Below, one piece after another: positions 35,647 to 46,972 of a stretch of DNA of 64,000 nucleotides. The notes under the pieces were generated by a model, which was not told the DNA's origin, did not search any database, and worked only from the letters and a program-made list of their open reading frames with translations. The translations under genes were made by a program, and so were the position numbers. This DNA comes from Fagopyrum homotropicum. Taxonomy: Eukaryota; Streptophyta; Magnoliopsida; Caryophyllales; Polygonaceae. Position 1 is the stretch's first letter, and each line of letters starts with the position of its first letter. The stretch covers positions 142,100,494 to 142,164,493 of the forward strand of contig BSWB01000005.1 in assembly GCA_033239125.1 (NCBI GenBank), in the 5' to 3' direction.

Positions 35647-38214
35647 GTGTTCTCGAGGATAGATTTGAGATCGGGTTATCACCAGCTGAGGGTGAGAGAT
35701 CAGGACATACCTAAGACGGCATTCCGGACTAGGTATGGTCATTATGAGTTTGTAGTGATGCCATTCGGGCTCACTAATGCGCCAGCAGTATTTATGGAGT
35801 TGATGAATGGGATTTTCATCGACTTCTTAGACCAGTTTGTAGTGGTCTTCATCGACGACATTCTAGGTTACTCTAGAAGTCGAGAGGAGCATGCCGGGCA
35901 CTTGAGGACAGTGCTGCAGATTCTACAGGATAGTCAGCTATATGCTAAACTATCCAAGTGTGAGTTCTGGATGTCAGAGGTGGCGTTCCTTGGCCATGTA
36001 GTGACTGCTGAGGGGATTAAGGTCGACCCGGCGAAGATTGAGTCAGTGTCTTCTTGGCAGCCTCCGAAGAGTGTGAAGGAGGTTCGCAACTTCCTAGGAT
36101 TGGCAGGTTATTACCGTCGGTTTGTGGAAGGGTTTTCTCTGATCGCCCGACCACTTACTTCCCTCCTAAGAAAGACTACTCGGTACGTATGGTCTGAGCC
36201 GTGTCAGCAGAGTTTTGATGAGCTGAAGAGGAGATTGACGTCTGCTCCGATCTTAGCACAGCCTGAGGGTACAGAGGACTTTGTAGTGTACAGTGACGCA
36301 TCCAAGCTGGGCTTGGGGTGTGTCTTGATGCAGAGGGGTAAGGTTATAGCATATGCGTCTCGACAGCTGAAGACGTATGAAGAGAACTACCCCACTCATG
36401 ACCTGGAGTTAGCAGCAGTAGTGCACGCTCTTAAGATCTGGCGTCATTATCTCTATGGAGCGACCTGTCAGATCTTCACAGACCATAAGAGTCTGAAGTA
36501 CATATTCACTCAGCGGGAGTTGAATAACCGCCAGAGACGGTGGCTAGAGTTGATCAAGGATTTTGACCTTGAGATTCTTTACCACCCCGGAAAGGCGAAT
36601 GTAGTTGCTGACGCTTTGAGTCTGAAGACGCCTCGGGAGAAGGCGATAGCTCGGTTGACAGTACAACCACAGTTACAGAGAGACTTAGCTTGGTTGGAGG
36701 TAGAGATCCAGTTCCCCGATACAGCTCATCAGTTAGCCACCTTAGAGTTACTTCCTGACCTGTTGGGTGAGATCCGACAGAAGCAGGAGACCTGTCCGAC
36801 TTTGACCCGGATCCGAGACCGGATGTCACGAGATGAGGCACCTCAGTTCACTATCGGTGCCGATGGAGTGATGAGACAACAAGACCGTGTCTGTGTGCCA
36901 TCAGACAGTGAGCTGAGACAGAGGATACTAGGTGAGGCTCATGCTACCCCTTACTCCGTACATCCAGGAGTGAGTAAGATGTATAAGGACGTAAGACGTT
37001 CCTTCTGGTGGGGTGGTTTGAAGCCTGATGTGGCCCGATATGTAGCCCAGTGTGCGACCTGTCAGCAGGTCAAGATTGAGCATCGTAGATCCGGAGGAGA
37101 GCTACACCCACTTCCAGTACCACATTGGAAGTGGGAAGACATTTCTATGGATTTCATTACTGGATTGAGGCTCAGCAGAGGTTTTGATGCCATTTGGGTG
37201 GTGGTAGACCGCCTGACGAAGACCGCACGTTTCATTCCGATTAAGGAAACGTGGCCGGTAAACCGTCTAGCAGAGGAGTTCACCAGACACATTGTGAGAC
37301 TCCAGGGAGTACCGAGGACTATCGTCTCCGACAGGGATGGACGTTTTACCTCGAGGTTTTGGCAGCAAGTACATACTGCTCTGGGGACGAGTCTTCACTT
37401 TACCACTGCTTACCACCCGCAGACAGACGGTCAGTCAGAGAGGACCATCCAGACCCTAGAGGACATGTTGAGGGCATGTGTGTTAGATTGGGGACAGGTA
37501 TGGCCAGATCACCTCCCACTAGTAGAGTTTTCATATAATAACAGCTGGCATGCGTCTATTGGGATGACACCTTATGAGGCTTTGTACGGACGGAGATGTC
37601 GTACACCGCTATGTTGGGATGAGCCTAGCAAGGCTGATGGAGTAGTACCAGATCAGATACAGGACGACATCGCCCGGATTGCCTTAGTCCGGGAAAGGAT
37701 GTTAGCAGCTCAGAGTCGTCAGAAGTCCTACGCCGACAAAAGGCGTCGACCTTTGGAGTTTAGAGTAGGTGCACAGGTGTGGTTGAGAGTGTCACCTACG
37801 AGAGGAGTTAGACGTTTCGGCATTAAGGGGAAGCTGAGTCCCCGGTATGTCGACCCATTTGAGATCGTAGAGAGAGTCGGAGAGGTTGCCTACCGACTAG
37901 CACTGCCACCGAGATTAGAGGGAGTACACCCAGTTTTTCATGTATCTCAGCTGCGAGAGTACATACCGGACCCTAGACACATCATCAGTCATGAGGATTT
38001 GATAGTTGAGCCAGACCACACTTTTGTGGAGTATCCAGTAGCCGTCCTAGAGCGTAGCATTAGGCGCCTGCGTTCTAAAGAGATACCGATGCTGAGGATT
38101 CAGTGGTCTAGACGAGGAGTTGATGAGGCTACCTGGGAGACAGAGGAGAGCATTAGACGTAACTACCCTGAGTTCTTTGCGGAGTTAGCCGCTACCTCAG
38201 TACCGACGGGTTAG
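35647..38214 (+). CDS. pol: Ty3/gypsy pol, unit 4, with private damaging changes
   Basis: 855 codons with the same domain order as units 1-3. At several sites it keeps the unit-1 state (A321, K379) where units 2 and 3 are derived. It also carries its own changes: V74G directly after the catalytic FIDD-IL of RT, R411Q, A442V, V504I two residues after the integrase D502, A641T and I741V. Just upstream a private TAG at 35629-35631 replaces a Gln codon in the LLDQL segment, adding a stop to those shared by all units. As in the other units, the GTG start lies inside RT, so no complete polyprotein can be made. Confidence 0.9.
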   Translation: MFSRIDLRSGYHQLRVRDQDIPKTAFRTRYGHYEFVVMPFGLTNAPAVFMELMNGIFIDFLDQFVVVFIDDILGYSRSREEHAGHLRTVLQILQDSQLYAKLSKCEFWMSEVAFLGHVVTAEGIKVDPAKIESVSSWQPPKSVKEVRNFLGLAGYYRRFVEGFSLIARPLTSLLRKTTRYVWSEPCQQSFDELKRRLTSAPILAQPEGTEDFVVYSDASKLGLGCVLMQRGKVIAYASRQLKTYEENYPTHDLELAAVVHALKIWRHYLYGATCQIFTDHKSLKYIFTQRELNNRQRRWLELIKDFDLEILYHPGKANVVADALSLKTPREKAIARLTVQPQLQRDLAWLEVEIQFPDTAHQLATLELLPDLLGEIRQKQETCPTLTRIRDRMSRDEAPQFTIGADGVMRQQDRVCVPSDSELRQRILGEAHATPYSVHPGVSKMYKDVRRSFWWGGLKPDVARYVAQCATCQQVKIEHRRSGGELHPLPVPHWKWEDISMDFITGLRLSRGFDAIWVVVDRLTKTARFIPIKETWPVNRLAEEFTRHIVRLQGVPRTIVSDRDGRFTSRFWQQVHTALGTSLHFTTAYHPQTDGQSERTIQTLEDMLRACVLDWGQVWPDHLPLVEFSYNNSWHASIGMTPYEALYGRRCRTPLCWDEPSKADGVVPDQIQDDIARIALVRERMLAAQSRQKSYADKRRRPLEFRVGAQVWLRVSPTRGVRRFGIKGKLSPRYVDPFEIVERVGEVAYRLALPPRLEGVHPVFHVSQLREYIPDPRHIISHEDLIVEPDHTFVEYPVAVLERSIRRLRSKEIPMLRIQWSRRGVDEATWETEESIRRNYPEFFAELAATSVPTG

Positions 38215-38376
38215 TACTAAGACGAGACCTTATATGACTTCTGTGATTATATGTTTACATAATTGTTTATGTCTATGTGCTTGATGACGTGAGTAGTTGC
38301 TTGCTAGAATATATTTCTCGAAGGGAAATGTATGGGGTAGGTATCTTATTCCAAGTTTCGGGACGAAACTTAATTT

Positions 38377-38383
38377 AAGGGGG
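38377..38383 (+). other. Polypurine tract, unit 4
   Basis: AAGGGGG followed by TACTGA immediately before LTR5. Confidence 0.8.
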
Positions 38384-38389
38384 TACTGA

Positions 38390-41194
38390 TGTAAAATCCG
38401 GAATTTTTATTCCGTCTATTTCCGTTATAAATAGATCTCGATCAGTTGATCCATATCCGTTTACTTAGTTAGACACATTATTATAAAATTTATCATTTTA
38501 TGTAGATTTCCTTCACATAAAATGATGGAATCCTTTAAAAGTTTATCATTTTATGTAGCTTCCCCTTCACATAAAATGATAGGATCTTTATAAAATTTAT
38601 CATTTTAGGTAGCTTACCTTCACATAAAATAATAAGTTTAGCCCTATTTTAGAATATGACAAGGTCCGGACAAGTCTGTGACGAAGCTGTGACAAGGTCC
38701 AGACAAGTCTGTGACGAAGCTGTGACAAGGCTAGACAAGGCCGTGACGAAGCTGTGACAAGGCCAGACAAGGCTGTGACGAGTCTGTGACAAGGCCAGAC
38801 AAGGCTGTGACGAGTCTGTGACAAGCCCAGACAGGCTGTTGACAGCCCAGCGCCAGCAGCACGTTCAGCCCAGCCGCCCAGCTGCTTCATGCGTCCAGCC
38901 CAGAAGCGGCCACTTCTGCCCTGTCCAGCGCCAGCCTTCAGCAGCTCCAGCCCGCTTCCTTGTCCGCTCCAGCCCAGCAGCAGTAGCGTTGCTTTCCAGC
39001 CCAGCAGCAGCGCCAACTCCAGCCCGTTACTCCAGCCATTCGGATGTGAAGAGAGAAGCCCAACAAGCTGTAGGAAATAAACCGTTCAGCACTTATACAT
39101 AATTAATTAGAGAGAAGATCTTTTACCTTAAACGCTTCCTAAAATCAAGGGATACAGCTGCTCACCTTCCTTCTCCTCAGCCGTCCAGAATCATCAGCAA
39201 CCATCGCCCTTCTGTTCGATCCTGCTTGTGAACGTTGGCTTCCACAATCGTACCACCGGTAGAGCAACAACCTTCTCTAGAATCGGACTGAATTCGGGCA
39301 GCTTCTGTATATTTCGGTAAGGATTAATCTACCATTCATCTTCACCTCTTTAATTAGTCGTTCATGAATACCTGCGATGACAACTCCATCTCGACCACTC
39401 CGTGACAGTAGCAAGGCTAGAAGGAGTTGGCCAATCCGTGTAGTAGTAGAAGACGCCTCAGCCAGTGGAGGTTGAAGAGGTGAGTCTTTCTGCAGTCCCT
39501 ATCCTTGCCTCTAGAAGTTAGTATATAATCTTATGTATGTGTACTGTTTCCGTAATGCTAGAATGATGAACTACTGTAGTCGGACTTGAACATAGGTTAG
39601 GTTGACCTTGTGTAGCTGCTGAGTATATAGACCGAAGGATAGGAACAAAGGACTGCAGTAAGGATGAAAAACAGAAATAAGAGGGCTGTTGTAATTCATT
39701 TTATTTCCTTCAGCTTTTAGGTTACCAACAGCCCATCTTGTCGATCAATTATAAAACGTTTGGATAAAGATCCACCGTTGAATTTTGGATATGTTGTAGA
39801 CGGATATATGTAGTTTAGCATATTAAAATTTGGGGAGAAATGAACGGTCGGATTGAAAGTTATGAGCTCCCGAAGTTAGGTAGTTGAGCAGTTTTGGTAA
39901 ACTTGAATTTTGGCTAAGTATAGGATATTAGAGTGAAGGAACCGACTTTGTGAATTATTATAAAAATATCGGCTGAACAGTTTGGAGAAATTCTTTCTTC
40001 TAAGGTTAGATAGAACCTCATAGATGATCTAGAGATTTAATTCGGAAAATTTTCAAGTTGTTAAGAATTTTATATTTAGAGCCGAAGTTAAACCTTTTCG
40101 ATTCTTCCGGAAAATAGAAACATAGGAAAAACGTCAGTTTGGAACCAAATAAAATTCTAGGAGTGAGAATATATTTTTAGAACCTCCAATAGGAGTTTAG
40201 ACATGAAATTTAAGGTTTTCGAGAAAATCGGAACCAAGGGTAAAATGGTCATTTTACCCTAAAACTAATACTGTAACTAGTACGTTTTAATACTTTATTT
40301 GATCTTAGAAGTTTTAGACTTCTATCTACGTAAAAGTGTGCTAATACACTTATCGCCTTTGACAGGCAACTGAGTGGTTACAGTTTACAGAGCGAGTGGT
40401 TTATAAAGAGTCGAGCGTTATAACAGGTAAGTCCTTTGGGCTTACTTAGCTGACTACTAAATATGAGTATAAATGATGATGGTGGTGTGTGATTGACATG
40501 TTAGAGAGATAGGTTGTGATATATAATTACCGACCTATATTTTGGCCTAAGAGTAACGGGCGGTGGCATTCCGCTCAGTAGCTCGCGGGGCGCTGGGGGT
40601 TTCTTTCGGGACTAGTCCACACATGGTTTGTAGTGATGCTACCAAAGGAAGTCAGCTAGACCTACACCAGTTGGATAAGGAACGGAGGCGAGAACTAATA
40701 ATAGTTCTCGTGCCACAACTTAAATTGAATAATGTGAATCACTTAAATAATAGATAATAATTGGTTGAATGCCAGCATGATGTTTGTTTATTTTTATTTC
40801 TGCTTGTGTTTGTGCTATTATCATTTTGCTTATATTTGGATAGTTAGCTAACTGTTGATATGTTGTTTAGATTTGACACAGGTTAGAGCAGATGCCGAGT
40901 GATCCAGATGGTAGTGGTCAGCCGGGGTGTCGTACTTTAGGATGTTTTGCAGTTTTTGCATTTGTGGGTTTTACAGTTGAACATTGTTTCCTTTCGTACC
41001 TTGTTATGTTACTTTTCCGGTTGTAGTTGATCTGGTCACATTCATGCATTGTTAAAAACTATTTTATGATTTCTGGTTTTTCCTTATCTGTGCCTTGTTG
41101 TAAGATCATGTTAAGTTGTTGTCAAACTAAGGTCGGGACCCACTGTGCGGTCCTAACCAGTAACTCCCTAAGTTGTAAAATTTGGGGTGTTACA
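38390..41194 (+). repeat. LTR5 (2,805 bp), right outermost
   Basis: It has a private 1-bp deletion (GTTATAAATAG) and a private CCGGTTGTAG near 41020. It keeps the four-G run of LTR1 and LTR2 but shares GGCTAGAC with LTR3 and LTR4. It ends GTGTTACA and is followed directly by the TCTCG target duplication, not by a primer site. Confidence 0.93.
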
Positions 41195-41199
41195 TCTCG
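41195..41199 (+). repeat. 5-bp target-site duplication, right end of the array
   Basis: TCTCG, identical to 7285-7289. Confidence 0.92.
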
Positions 41200-42126
41200 T
41201 AAGAGTATGGATATTGTTCCATATAAAGTCTTTGATGTTCGGACATATAGTATCTCACTTCTTCACATTCAAGCAAAACTTGACAGTGAGCCTTAAAGAT
41301 CTCGTGTTCTTCTAACCTAACCCGAGACCTACAATGATCTGGACACACAAGCATGGTTCCAATGAGCCTTAAAGATCTCCCACTGACTTTGTCGCACCCC
41401 CCTTTTTCTTAAAGCGGCACGAGCTTTTGGACCGTCTTTAAACCTTCCTTCAATACTAAAAATGGTTCCAATGATGTTATCAAATACGTTCTTTTATGCA
41501 TGACATCAAAAGCATGTCTCACCTTTAGAAAATTCCAATAAGGCAATCTCCAGAAGATGCACTTGTTACTCCAACATACTCTGTTCCTTGGATTATACGG
41601 GACCTTGAAATTTTCAACACATCACCCAAAACAGTTTTTGTGCTCCCAAGATATAACGGGGTTTGAGCCTTAAATAAAAGTTTGTCATACTTATGATAAT
41701 CTTCATCAACAACATCATCAAAAGTAGGATCATCACTATCACTATTGTCTTGACCTAAACCATCATCATATCCATCATGATAATGGAAACGATTATGCAC
41801 AATGTTCATAACAGGATCCATAGAAGAACCGAAACCACTGTTGGAAGATGCCATATTATCGAGAAGCTGATTTCTGAGTTCATCAATACTCGATTCATGT
41901 GAAACTTCACCATGTTTGTCTCACACCGTATATAGAGATCAAATGCCTTTAGTAGAGAAGTAAGAATACATGGTATGGATGTCAACCGGAAGTCCACTAT
42001 TTCGACATTTCTTGCAAGGACACAAAAAATGTGTCTTCTCAGGCGACGTTTCTCTAACCCAATTCACAAAGTCCCTTTAAGATATCTTTGATCAATAAGA
42101 CCACATTGCATCCAACTCTTATCCAT
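41200..42126 (-). pseudogene. 5' part of a CACTA transposase-like gene, internally deleted
   Basis: On the minus strand an ATG at 42126 begins MDKSWM. After a frameshift FLCPCKKCRN follows. This is the pattern of the N-terminal transposase-associated domain (PF13963) with its CPCxxC motif. An acidic region follows (DDPTFDDVVDEDYHKYD, 41525-41854 frame). Below 41520, HAFDVMH and a readable GRFKDGPKAR in another frame match the C-terminal end of the TNP2 transposase domain. Nearer the array, IFKAHCQVLLECEEV resembles the segment before DUF4216. Most of the TNP2 catalytic region and DUF4218 are missing, so the gene was already deleted internally and frameshifted before the array landed. The 3' part is at 6475-7289. 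Confidence 0.7.
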
Positions 42127-42714
42127 TTTCATTAATAGAAAATGAGTCAAACCATTAAACATATTTTCTAACAAACAACACATTTTCTATTTCATTTCAT
42201 ATCCAAATAAACCAATCCAATTTTCTGCTAATTCCATGACACAAAAAACAACTCGATTTCTACTTTAGTTCATATTCTAACAAAAAAAAATCCATTTTCT
42301 ATTAAAGACCATTCCATATCCTAACAATACAAAAATTCCAACACTATTCAAATAAATAACAAATCACCAATTAACACACATAACACAAATCACCAACAAA
42401 CATAGCTCAAAATTCAAACACTCATCAAACTAATAACAAATCACAAACAAAAAATTCCAACATGAAGAGAGAAACAAATTAACATTAAACGAAAATTTAA
42501 ATAATTACGTACCTAAAACAATGGAGTATAGGAGGTTTGACAACCAATTAACTTGTATTAGATTCTTTCAATTTGAAAAAAAAAATTAAGGGTGGAAGAA
42601 AGTAAGAAAGTCAAGAAGAAATGAACGAATGAAGGCTGAAGAAGGGGGTATAAACCCGGCCAATTAAACACATCTGGTACGTGCTCAACTAACGAATTAA
42701 ATGTGACAACTTTA
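42127..42714. other. AT-rich upstream region of the CACTA gene
   Basis: It has low-complexity AACAAATCACCAA- and CATTTTCTA-type sequence with no open frame of note. It probably holds the promoter and leader of the minus-strand CACTA gene, but I cannot place a TATA box with confidence. Confidence 0.4.
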
Positions 42715-43140
42715 CATTTAGGCGGCGGAATTCACATTTCCGTCGCCTTATTTCATTCAGGTGACGGAAATACTACCTCCCTCGCCTAAGATAACAACTC
42801 TTGCAACGTGCAGAATTTCTCGTAACGGCTTATTCAAATGTGACAGATTTACATTCAGGCGACGAATGCTAATTCCGTCACCTTATTGCATTCAGGTGAC
42901 GGTAATACTATCTCCCTCGCCTAAGATAACAACTCTTGCACCCTCCAGAATTTGTGGTGACGGACCTTTGTGGTGACGAGATTATTTCCGTCACCTATAT
43001 GTTTAGGTGACGGAATGCAAAAGTTTCCGCCGCCTGAATATGTTTAGGTGACGGAACAAAATATCCGCCGCCCGAAATGCTTAAGGTAACGGAACTAAAA
43101 AGACTCGTCACCCGAGTTGCAATCTGGGGTACTACATTAT
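42715..43140. repeat. CACTA subterminal repeats, right side
   Basis: About ten copies of GGTGACGGAA, GGCGACGGAA or GGCGGCGGAA and their complements (TTCCGTCACC, TTCCGCCGCC) occur in alternating orientation. ACTACCTCCCTCGCCTAAGATAACAACTCTTGCA-type segments are duplicated. The motif TTAGGCGACGGAAT is shared with the left side (5940-6250), which ties the two ends together. Confidence 0.65.
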
Positions 43141-43543
43141 CGCTTTTTATGGATTGAATGTTGAGGGAGTTACAAAGTTAACCTCCCACTAAACCCATTA
43201 TCCCACCAAACCAACAATATTTATAACTATACTAAAAATATTTATAGTTAATTTTACGAGATTTACATAATTTTATAAATAAATAAATTCACGAAATTTC
43301 ATTCCCGAGCACAAGTTCATCGACAACCGCTAAAAATCCGGTTCAGTCTTACTTCTTTTGTTAGGCGAAGAAAGGTTGGGGACATCATCAACCTCCTACA
43401 ATAAAAGCGATCGAGGGACCTTTCTTCTAGTCATCTTTCTCGGGGACTCGTTGCAAATGATATAAGGGTACTTTAAGTTGAAAAGTTAATCAAATGAATC
43501 TAAACAAACAGACAGACTTTATTGATAAATAAAACAATAAAAA

Positions 43544-44275
43544 TTAGGTTTCTCCTCCATTGATGAGGTCAGTATGAGAGTGTTGTGCTGTTTGGTCTGT
43601 GTTGATCTTGTTAGGTAGAGACACATAAGTTGCACATAGAAAGACAGTAACCAGGGATGAGCAACACAGCACCACTCTATACCATCTGGGTTCGTTAGGA
43701 CGAACATCTCGAAAAAGATATGAAATAGGTCCGCTAATGTAACAAAGGAACAACCCATAATACGTAGCATTCTTATAACTCTTGAAATGCATTATAAGCA
43801 GAATCATGAAGGGTCCTACGAGCATGTGGGACAAAATAGCGAGCATCCCTAATGCAGAGGTTGGCTTGTAGGCGTCCAAGAACGGGAAAATGACTAATAA
43901 GAAAGTAGCACTACGGATGAGGCCACGAAGAAGACGAGTACAAGGACGATTGCGATCTGGGAAAGATGCTGGTAGCCAATAAGCTTCGGGACCAATGTGA
44001 TACATCAACGGGAAGATCAAAGCAAGAATGAATTGAACATAACTTATGAACGCAGTACACGTGAATTCATCACTCGTGAATACATCATCTGTGGTTTCTA
44101 CTTCATATACAGCACAATGGGATTCAAACGCCACCATGCACACCGCCCAAGAAAATGATGCACCCACTAGGAGCCACTCAGCTTCCGGCACCGGAAAATT
44201 GAAGACTGGTGATGTCGAAATTGCTTCCGCCCGGCTGCCGCCATTGTTCCCCATTGCTTGCAGTTGCTGCACCAA
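43544..44275 (-). CDS. Multi-pass membrane protein of unknown function, paralogue A
   Basis: A single open frame of 243 codons from ATG. Hydrophobic segments at roughly residues 33-52, 74-94, 120-134, 138-160, 170-190 and 203-222 suggest five or six membrane spans. The N-terminus is Gly/Ser-rich and the C-terminus polar (QHSHTDL). I do not recognise a family. Its paralogue at 56973-57704 differs by scattered substitutions and two single-codon indels that keep frame, which argues that both frames are or were under coding constraint. A second Met at residue 8 (MGNNGG) is an alternative start. No intron is needed. Relative to B, this copy has an extra residue in AVYEVETTDD and lacks one in EAYWLPASF. 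Confidence 0.7.
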   Translation of the reverse strand: MVQQLQAMGNNGGSRAEAISTSPVFNFPVPEAEWLLVGASFSWAVCMVAFESHCAVYEVETTDDVFTSDEFTCTAFISYVQFILALIFPLMYHIGPEAYWLPASFPDRNRPCTRLLRGLIRSATFLLVIFPFLDAYKPTSALGMLAILSHMLVGPFMILLIMHFKSYKNATYYGLFLCYISGPISYLFRDVRPNEPRWYRVVLCCSSLVTVFLCATYVSLPNKINTDQTAQHSHTDLINGGET

Positions 44276-44608
44276 AGATTACGATATCCGGCTGCTTAAT
44301 TACCCTACATATATATATAATCTTTATTTAGTGGCCGATTACTGAGATCGATAATCTTTATTCAGTTGGAGATTTTATCACCTTTTAGATATGAATCTTT
44401 AGCATTTTCTATAGATTTACTTCCCAGCAACAAAAATAAAAAATAATTCTATTTTACTAGGGCTGCTTAAGCCACGGAAAACCCTAAAATTCTAATACTT
44501 TTTGTTTTTTTCATCAATAAAAAAATCTTTTTTTTTTGTTTGTTTAGATTCATTTGATGTTTCAGCCATTTTCAAATATATATTTGTTTATTTTTATAAC
44601 TTACTTAA
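44276..44608. other. Upstream region of membrane-protein gene A
   Basis: AT-rich sequence runs up to the Helitron boundary. It shares TTTTAGATATGAATCTTTAG and GATTCATTTGATGTTTCA with copy B. No separate gene is seen. Confidence 0.5.
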
Positions 44609-45150
44609 TCAATCAATATATACTACTAAATTAGAGTTCTAACCCGCACATACTCCTAATATTCAAAAATTTAAAATTCAGCTCCCATATTAAAGGTACA
44701 AAATCTTTTTTTTTAATTATAAATTCATTAAAGTGAAATATAAAAACATCTATAAATCTATACATCCTAACTAACCAAAAACTAAATATACAATTAATAT
44801 ATTTTTTTCCTATACACCTCAAAATATTTTTAACTATCTTAAATCCTTTTTTTAATTTACATCAACAGTATTTTAAAACAATTTTTAAAATTCTTAAATC
44901 TTTGGATTTGTTACATAGAGATTTGGAAATATGTAGATTTGGATTTGCTATGCCAAAATATGAGTCAAAATTATTTTTAACTATAGTAAATTCTTTTTTA
45001 ATTTACATCAACAATATTTTAAAACAATTTTTAAAAATAATAAATCTTATTTTATGATTTCGTTTATTATTTTTTATAGTTTTCTCATCATAAACTATCT
45101 TACCATCTTAAATCCATAAATTTTAAACTTTTTTTATCGGGTCGTTTAAA

Positions 45151-45220
45151 TATCTTAATTATTGTTTTCATTATTGTTTTTTAGATTTATATTATCATAC
45201 ATTAGTTTATCTGAAAACTA
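45151..45220 (+). repeat. 70-bp direct repeat, first copy
   Basis: The segment from TATCTTAATTATTGTTTTCA to TTATCTGAAAACTA recurs at 47391-47460 with a few mismatches. The two copies flank the nested minus-strand Helitron. Confidence 0.75.
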
Positions 45221-45543
45221 TTTTTATTAAAAAAAATTAAATTTTTTTCCATGCTGATTAAAATTAATGTTTTTTAATCGAACCTTTTTTTTTCTGTGAT
45301 CATATTTAATATAGCTTTTGAATACTTTTTTTTTTTTATGTAACTAGACCATCATACATTGTATATACTAGTATAATTCCCGCACCTTGTGCGGGTTTTG
45401 AAAAAAATGAGAAAGAATATTGTGAAATAGGTTTTTTTACGTGCTTTTGTTTTGTATACTTCTCTAATCTAATCGACTTACCAACATTACTTTATTAAAG
45501 ATAAATTTACTAAATGAGATTATACTATGGACATACTTAATAG

Positions 45544-45546
<3 letters not shown>

Positions 45547-45580
<34 letters not shown>
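45547..45580 (+). repeat. (TA)n microsatellite
   Basis: About 17 TA units lie inside the nested Helitron. The equivalent site in the copy near 62435 is shorter. Confidence 0.85.
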
Positions 45581-45581
<1 letters not shown>

Positions 45582-46972
45582 CAACATTTTTGTTTTTTTC
45601 CGATTATGTAATGAGTTTAGGGATTTTTTCTTGGTTAATGGGTAACAATTTAGTTTTACAATTTTTTTTGTATTTAACAACTCTTTTGTTTTTTTTGGAT
45701 TATAATGCTTATTGGTGTATTAAAATTTTTATTTTAATTAATTATTTTTCGACTATAAATCTATTAGTTAATTTTATTTTTAATTATTAAAATTACAAAA
45801 AAAAATTTATGTGATCTACAAGCTAATAAACTTAACATAATTAAACAAAAATTTAATTAATATAACACGGTCTATATCTACAAGCTATAAAATTTTAAAA
45901 AAAAATTAATTTAATTCAAAATTAACTTCAAAGTCCGATAACTATTATCTAAAAATGACTTATTTGCTAATGGGTGGAAGAAAATCAATAAATAAATAAA
46001 ATTAACATAAAAAAAGGTGTACACGTCAATTTTTTTTTAATAACTTGAAAATAGATTAGATACATGGGGTTACGGTTAAAAATCAAATCAAGGGATGAAA
46101 CATTAGAAAAACGATTATTAATTATAAAATTTCAAAAAAAATTGTTGGAGCTCCATTTCAAAATACTACTCTCACAACGCACCACGTAAACTGTCATGTA
46201 TACTACTCTAGTAGTAGATATAGACTCGCCCATAACGTAAAATTTTTAGTTCCAAAAAAATAATTTTTTTTGGCAAATTTGTAAAACATAAAAAGTTCTA
46301 AGGGCACCATGAAAAAAATCACATGGAACGTTCGGAAAAAAAATTCGTTCGAATAAAAATCCTAACAGAAAATATAACTAAAATGGAAATGAAATCGAAA
46401 CCAATTTAATTAAAATCCATAATAAAAAGATATAACAACAATGGAAATCAATTTACCGTCAAAATGGAAATCAATTTTGTTGATAAAATTGAAGTTTTTT
46501 ATTTAAAAAACTATCAAAAAATCCAATGGAATCATGTAAAAATTTATTATATATTTATAGGTATTTTTCAGAAAAAAAAAACAACGTAAATTTTGATGGA
46601 TTTTATCAAAAAATAATTGTTCGCTTAAAATCTTATGGAACATTTCGAAAATAAAATTCAATTCAAAATAAATTTAATTAAAACTCGCACATAACGTAAA
46701 GTTGTAGTTTCAAAAAAATAAATTTTGTTCGAAACAAATTTGTAAAACATAAAAGTTCAAAGCGAACCATGGAAAAATCTGATGGAACGTTCGAAAAAAA
46801 ATCCGTCGAAAAAAAATCCTAACCAAAAATAAAATTAAAAGGGAAATCAAAATCGCAATATCTTTTAATATATTTTTATAAATATTTATTTATTAAAAAA
46901 ATGATTTGGTTGTTAAGGTGATTTGATTGTTAAAGCTAATTCGATAATTTTTTTATTATTATTAAAAAAATG

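Larger units (their letters stand above)
7290..41194 (+). mobile_element. Tandem multimeric Ty3/gypsy retrotransposon: five LTRs, four internal regions
   Basis: The order is LTR1-Int1-LTR2-Int2-LTR3-Int3-LTR4-Int4-LTR5, all in plus orientation, with a period of about 7,777 bp. Every LTR starts TGTAAAATCC and ends GGGGTGTTACA. Every LTR except the last is followed by ACA and a TGGTATCAGAGC primer site, and every LTR except the first is preceded by AAGGGGGTACTGA. The outermost LTRs are flanked by one TCTCG duplication, so the multimer behaves as a single insertion. The internal regions are all exactly 4,972 bp. The pol frame indicates a chromovirus, and the long LTRs and C-terminal chromodomain fit the Tekay/Del lineage, though that needs a tree. 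The element lies in an exon of a CACTA gene. Confidence 0.93.
4424..43140 (-). mobile_element. Decayed CACTA (En/Spm-like) transposon, heavily interrupted
   Basis: The limits are inferred from subterminal repeats. On the left (4430-4480 and 5940-6240) TTAGGCGACGGAATTAT and AAAATTTAGGCGAATT recur. On the right (42715-43115) GGTGACGGAA, GGCGGCGGAA and their complements recur in both orientations. Between them lie the two ends of a minus-strand CACTA transposase-like gene. A MULE (4492-5871) and the 33.9-kb retrotransposon array (7290-41194) are nested inside. Without them the element is only about 3.4 kb, short for an autonomous CACTA element. I could not find convincing CACTA terminal inverted repeats or a 3-bp target duplication, so the exact ends are uncertain. 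Confidence 0.55.
43431..44608. repeat. Segmental duplication, copy A (left portion)
   Basis: It aligns with 56690-58997 in the same orientation. It contains the membrane-protein gene and its flanks, from GACTCGTTG near 43446 to ATTCATTTGATGTTTCA near 44550-44567. It continues on the far side of the Helitron at 51585-51672. Copy A lacks the 1-kb inverted-repeat element found in copy B at about 57912-58912. Confidence 0.8.

Noticed and set aside
7290..41194. Four independent nested or adjacent insertions of the same retrotransposon
   Set aside because: Independent copies would each have two LTRs and their own target duplications. Here neighbours share a single LTR and no internal target duplications exist.
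7290..41194. CRISPR array or satellite DNA
   Set aside because: The period is 7.8 kb and each unit is a recognisable LTR plus pol region in a eukaryotic genome.
4424..43140. Complete CACTA element with CACTA/TAGTG terminal inverted repeats
   Set aside because: Subterminal repeats are clear, but I found no convincing CACTA terminus or 3-bp target duplication at either edge, so only approximate limits are given.
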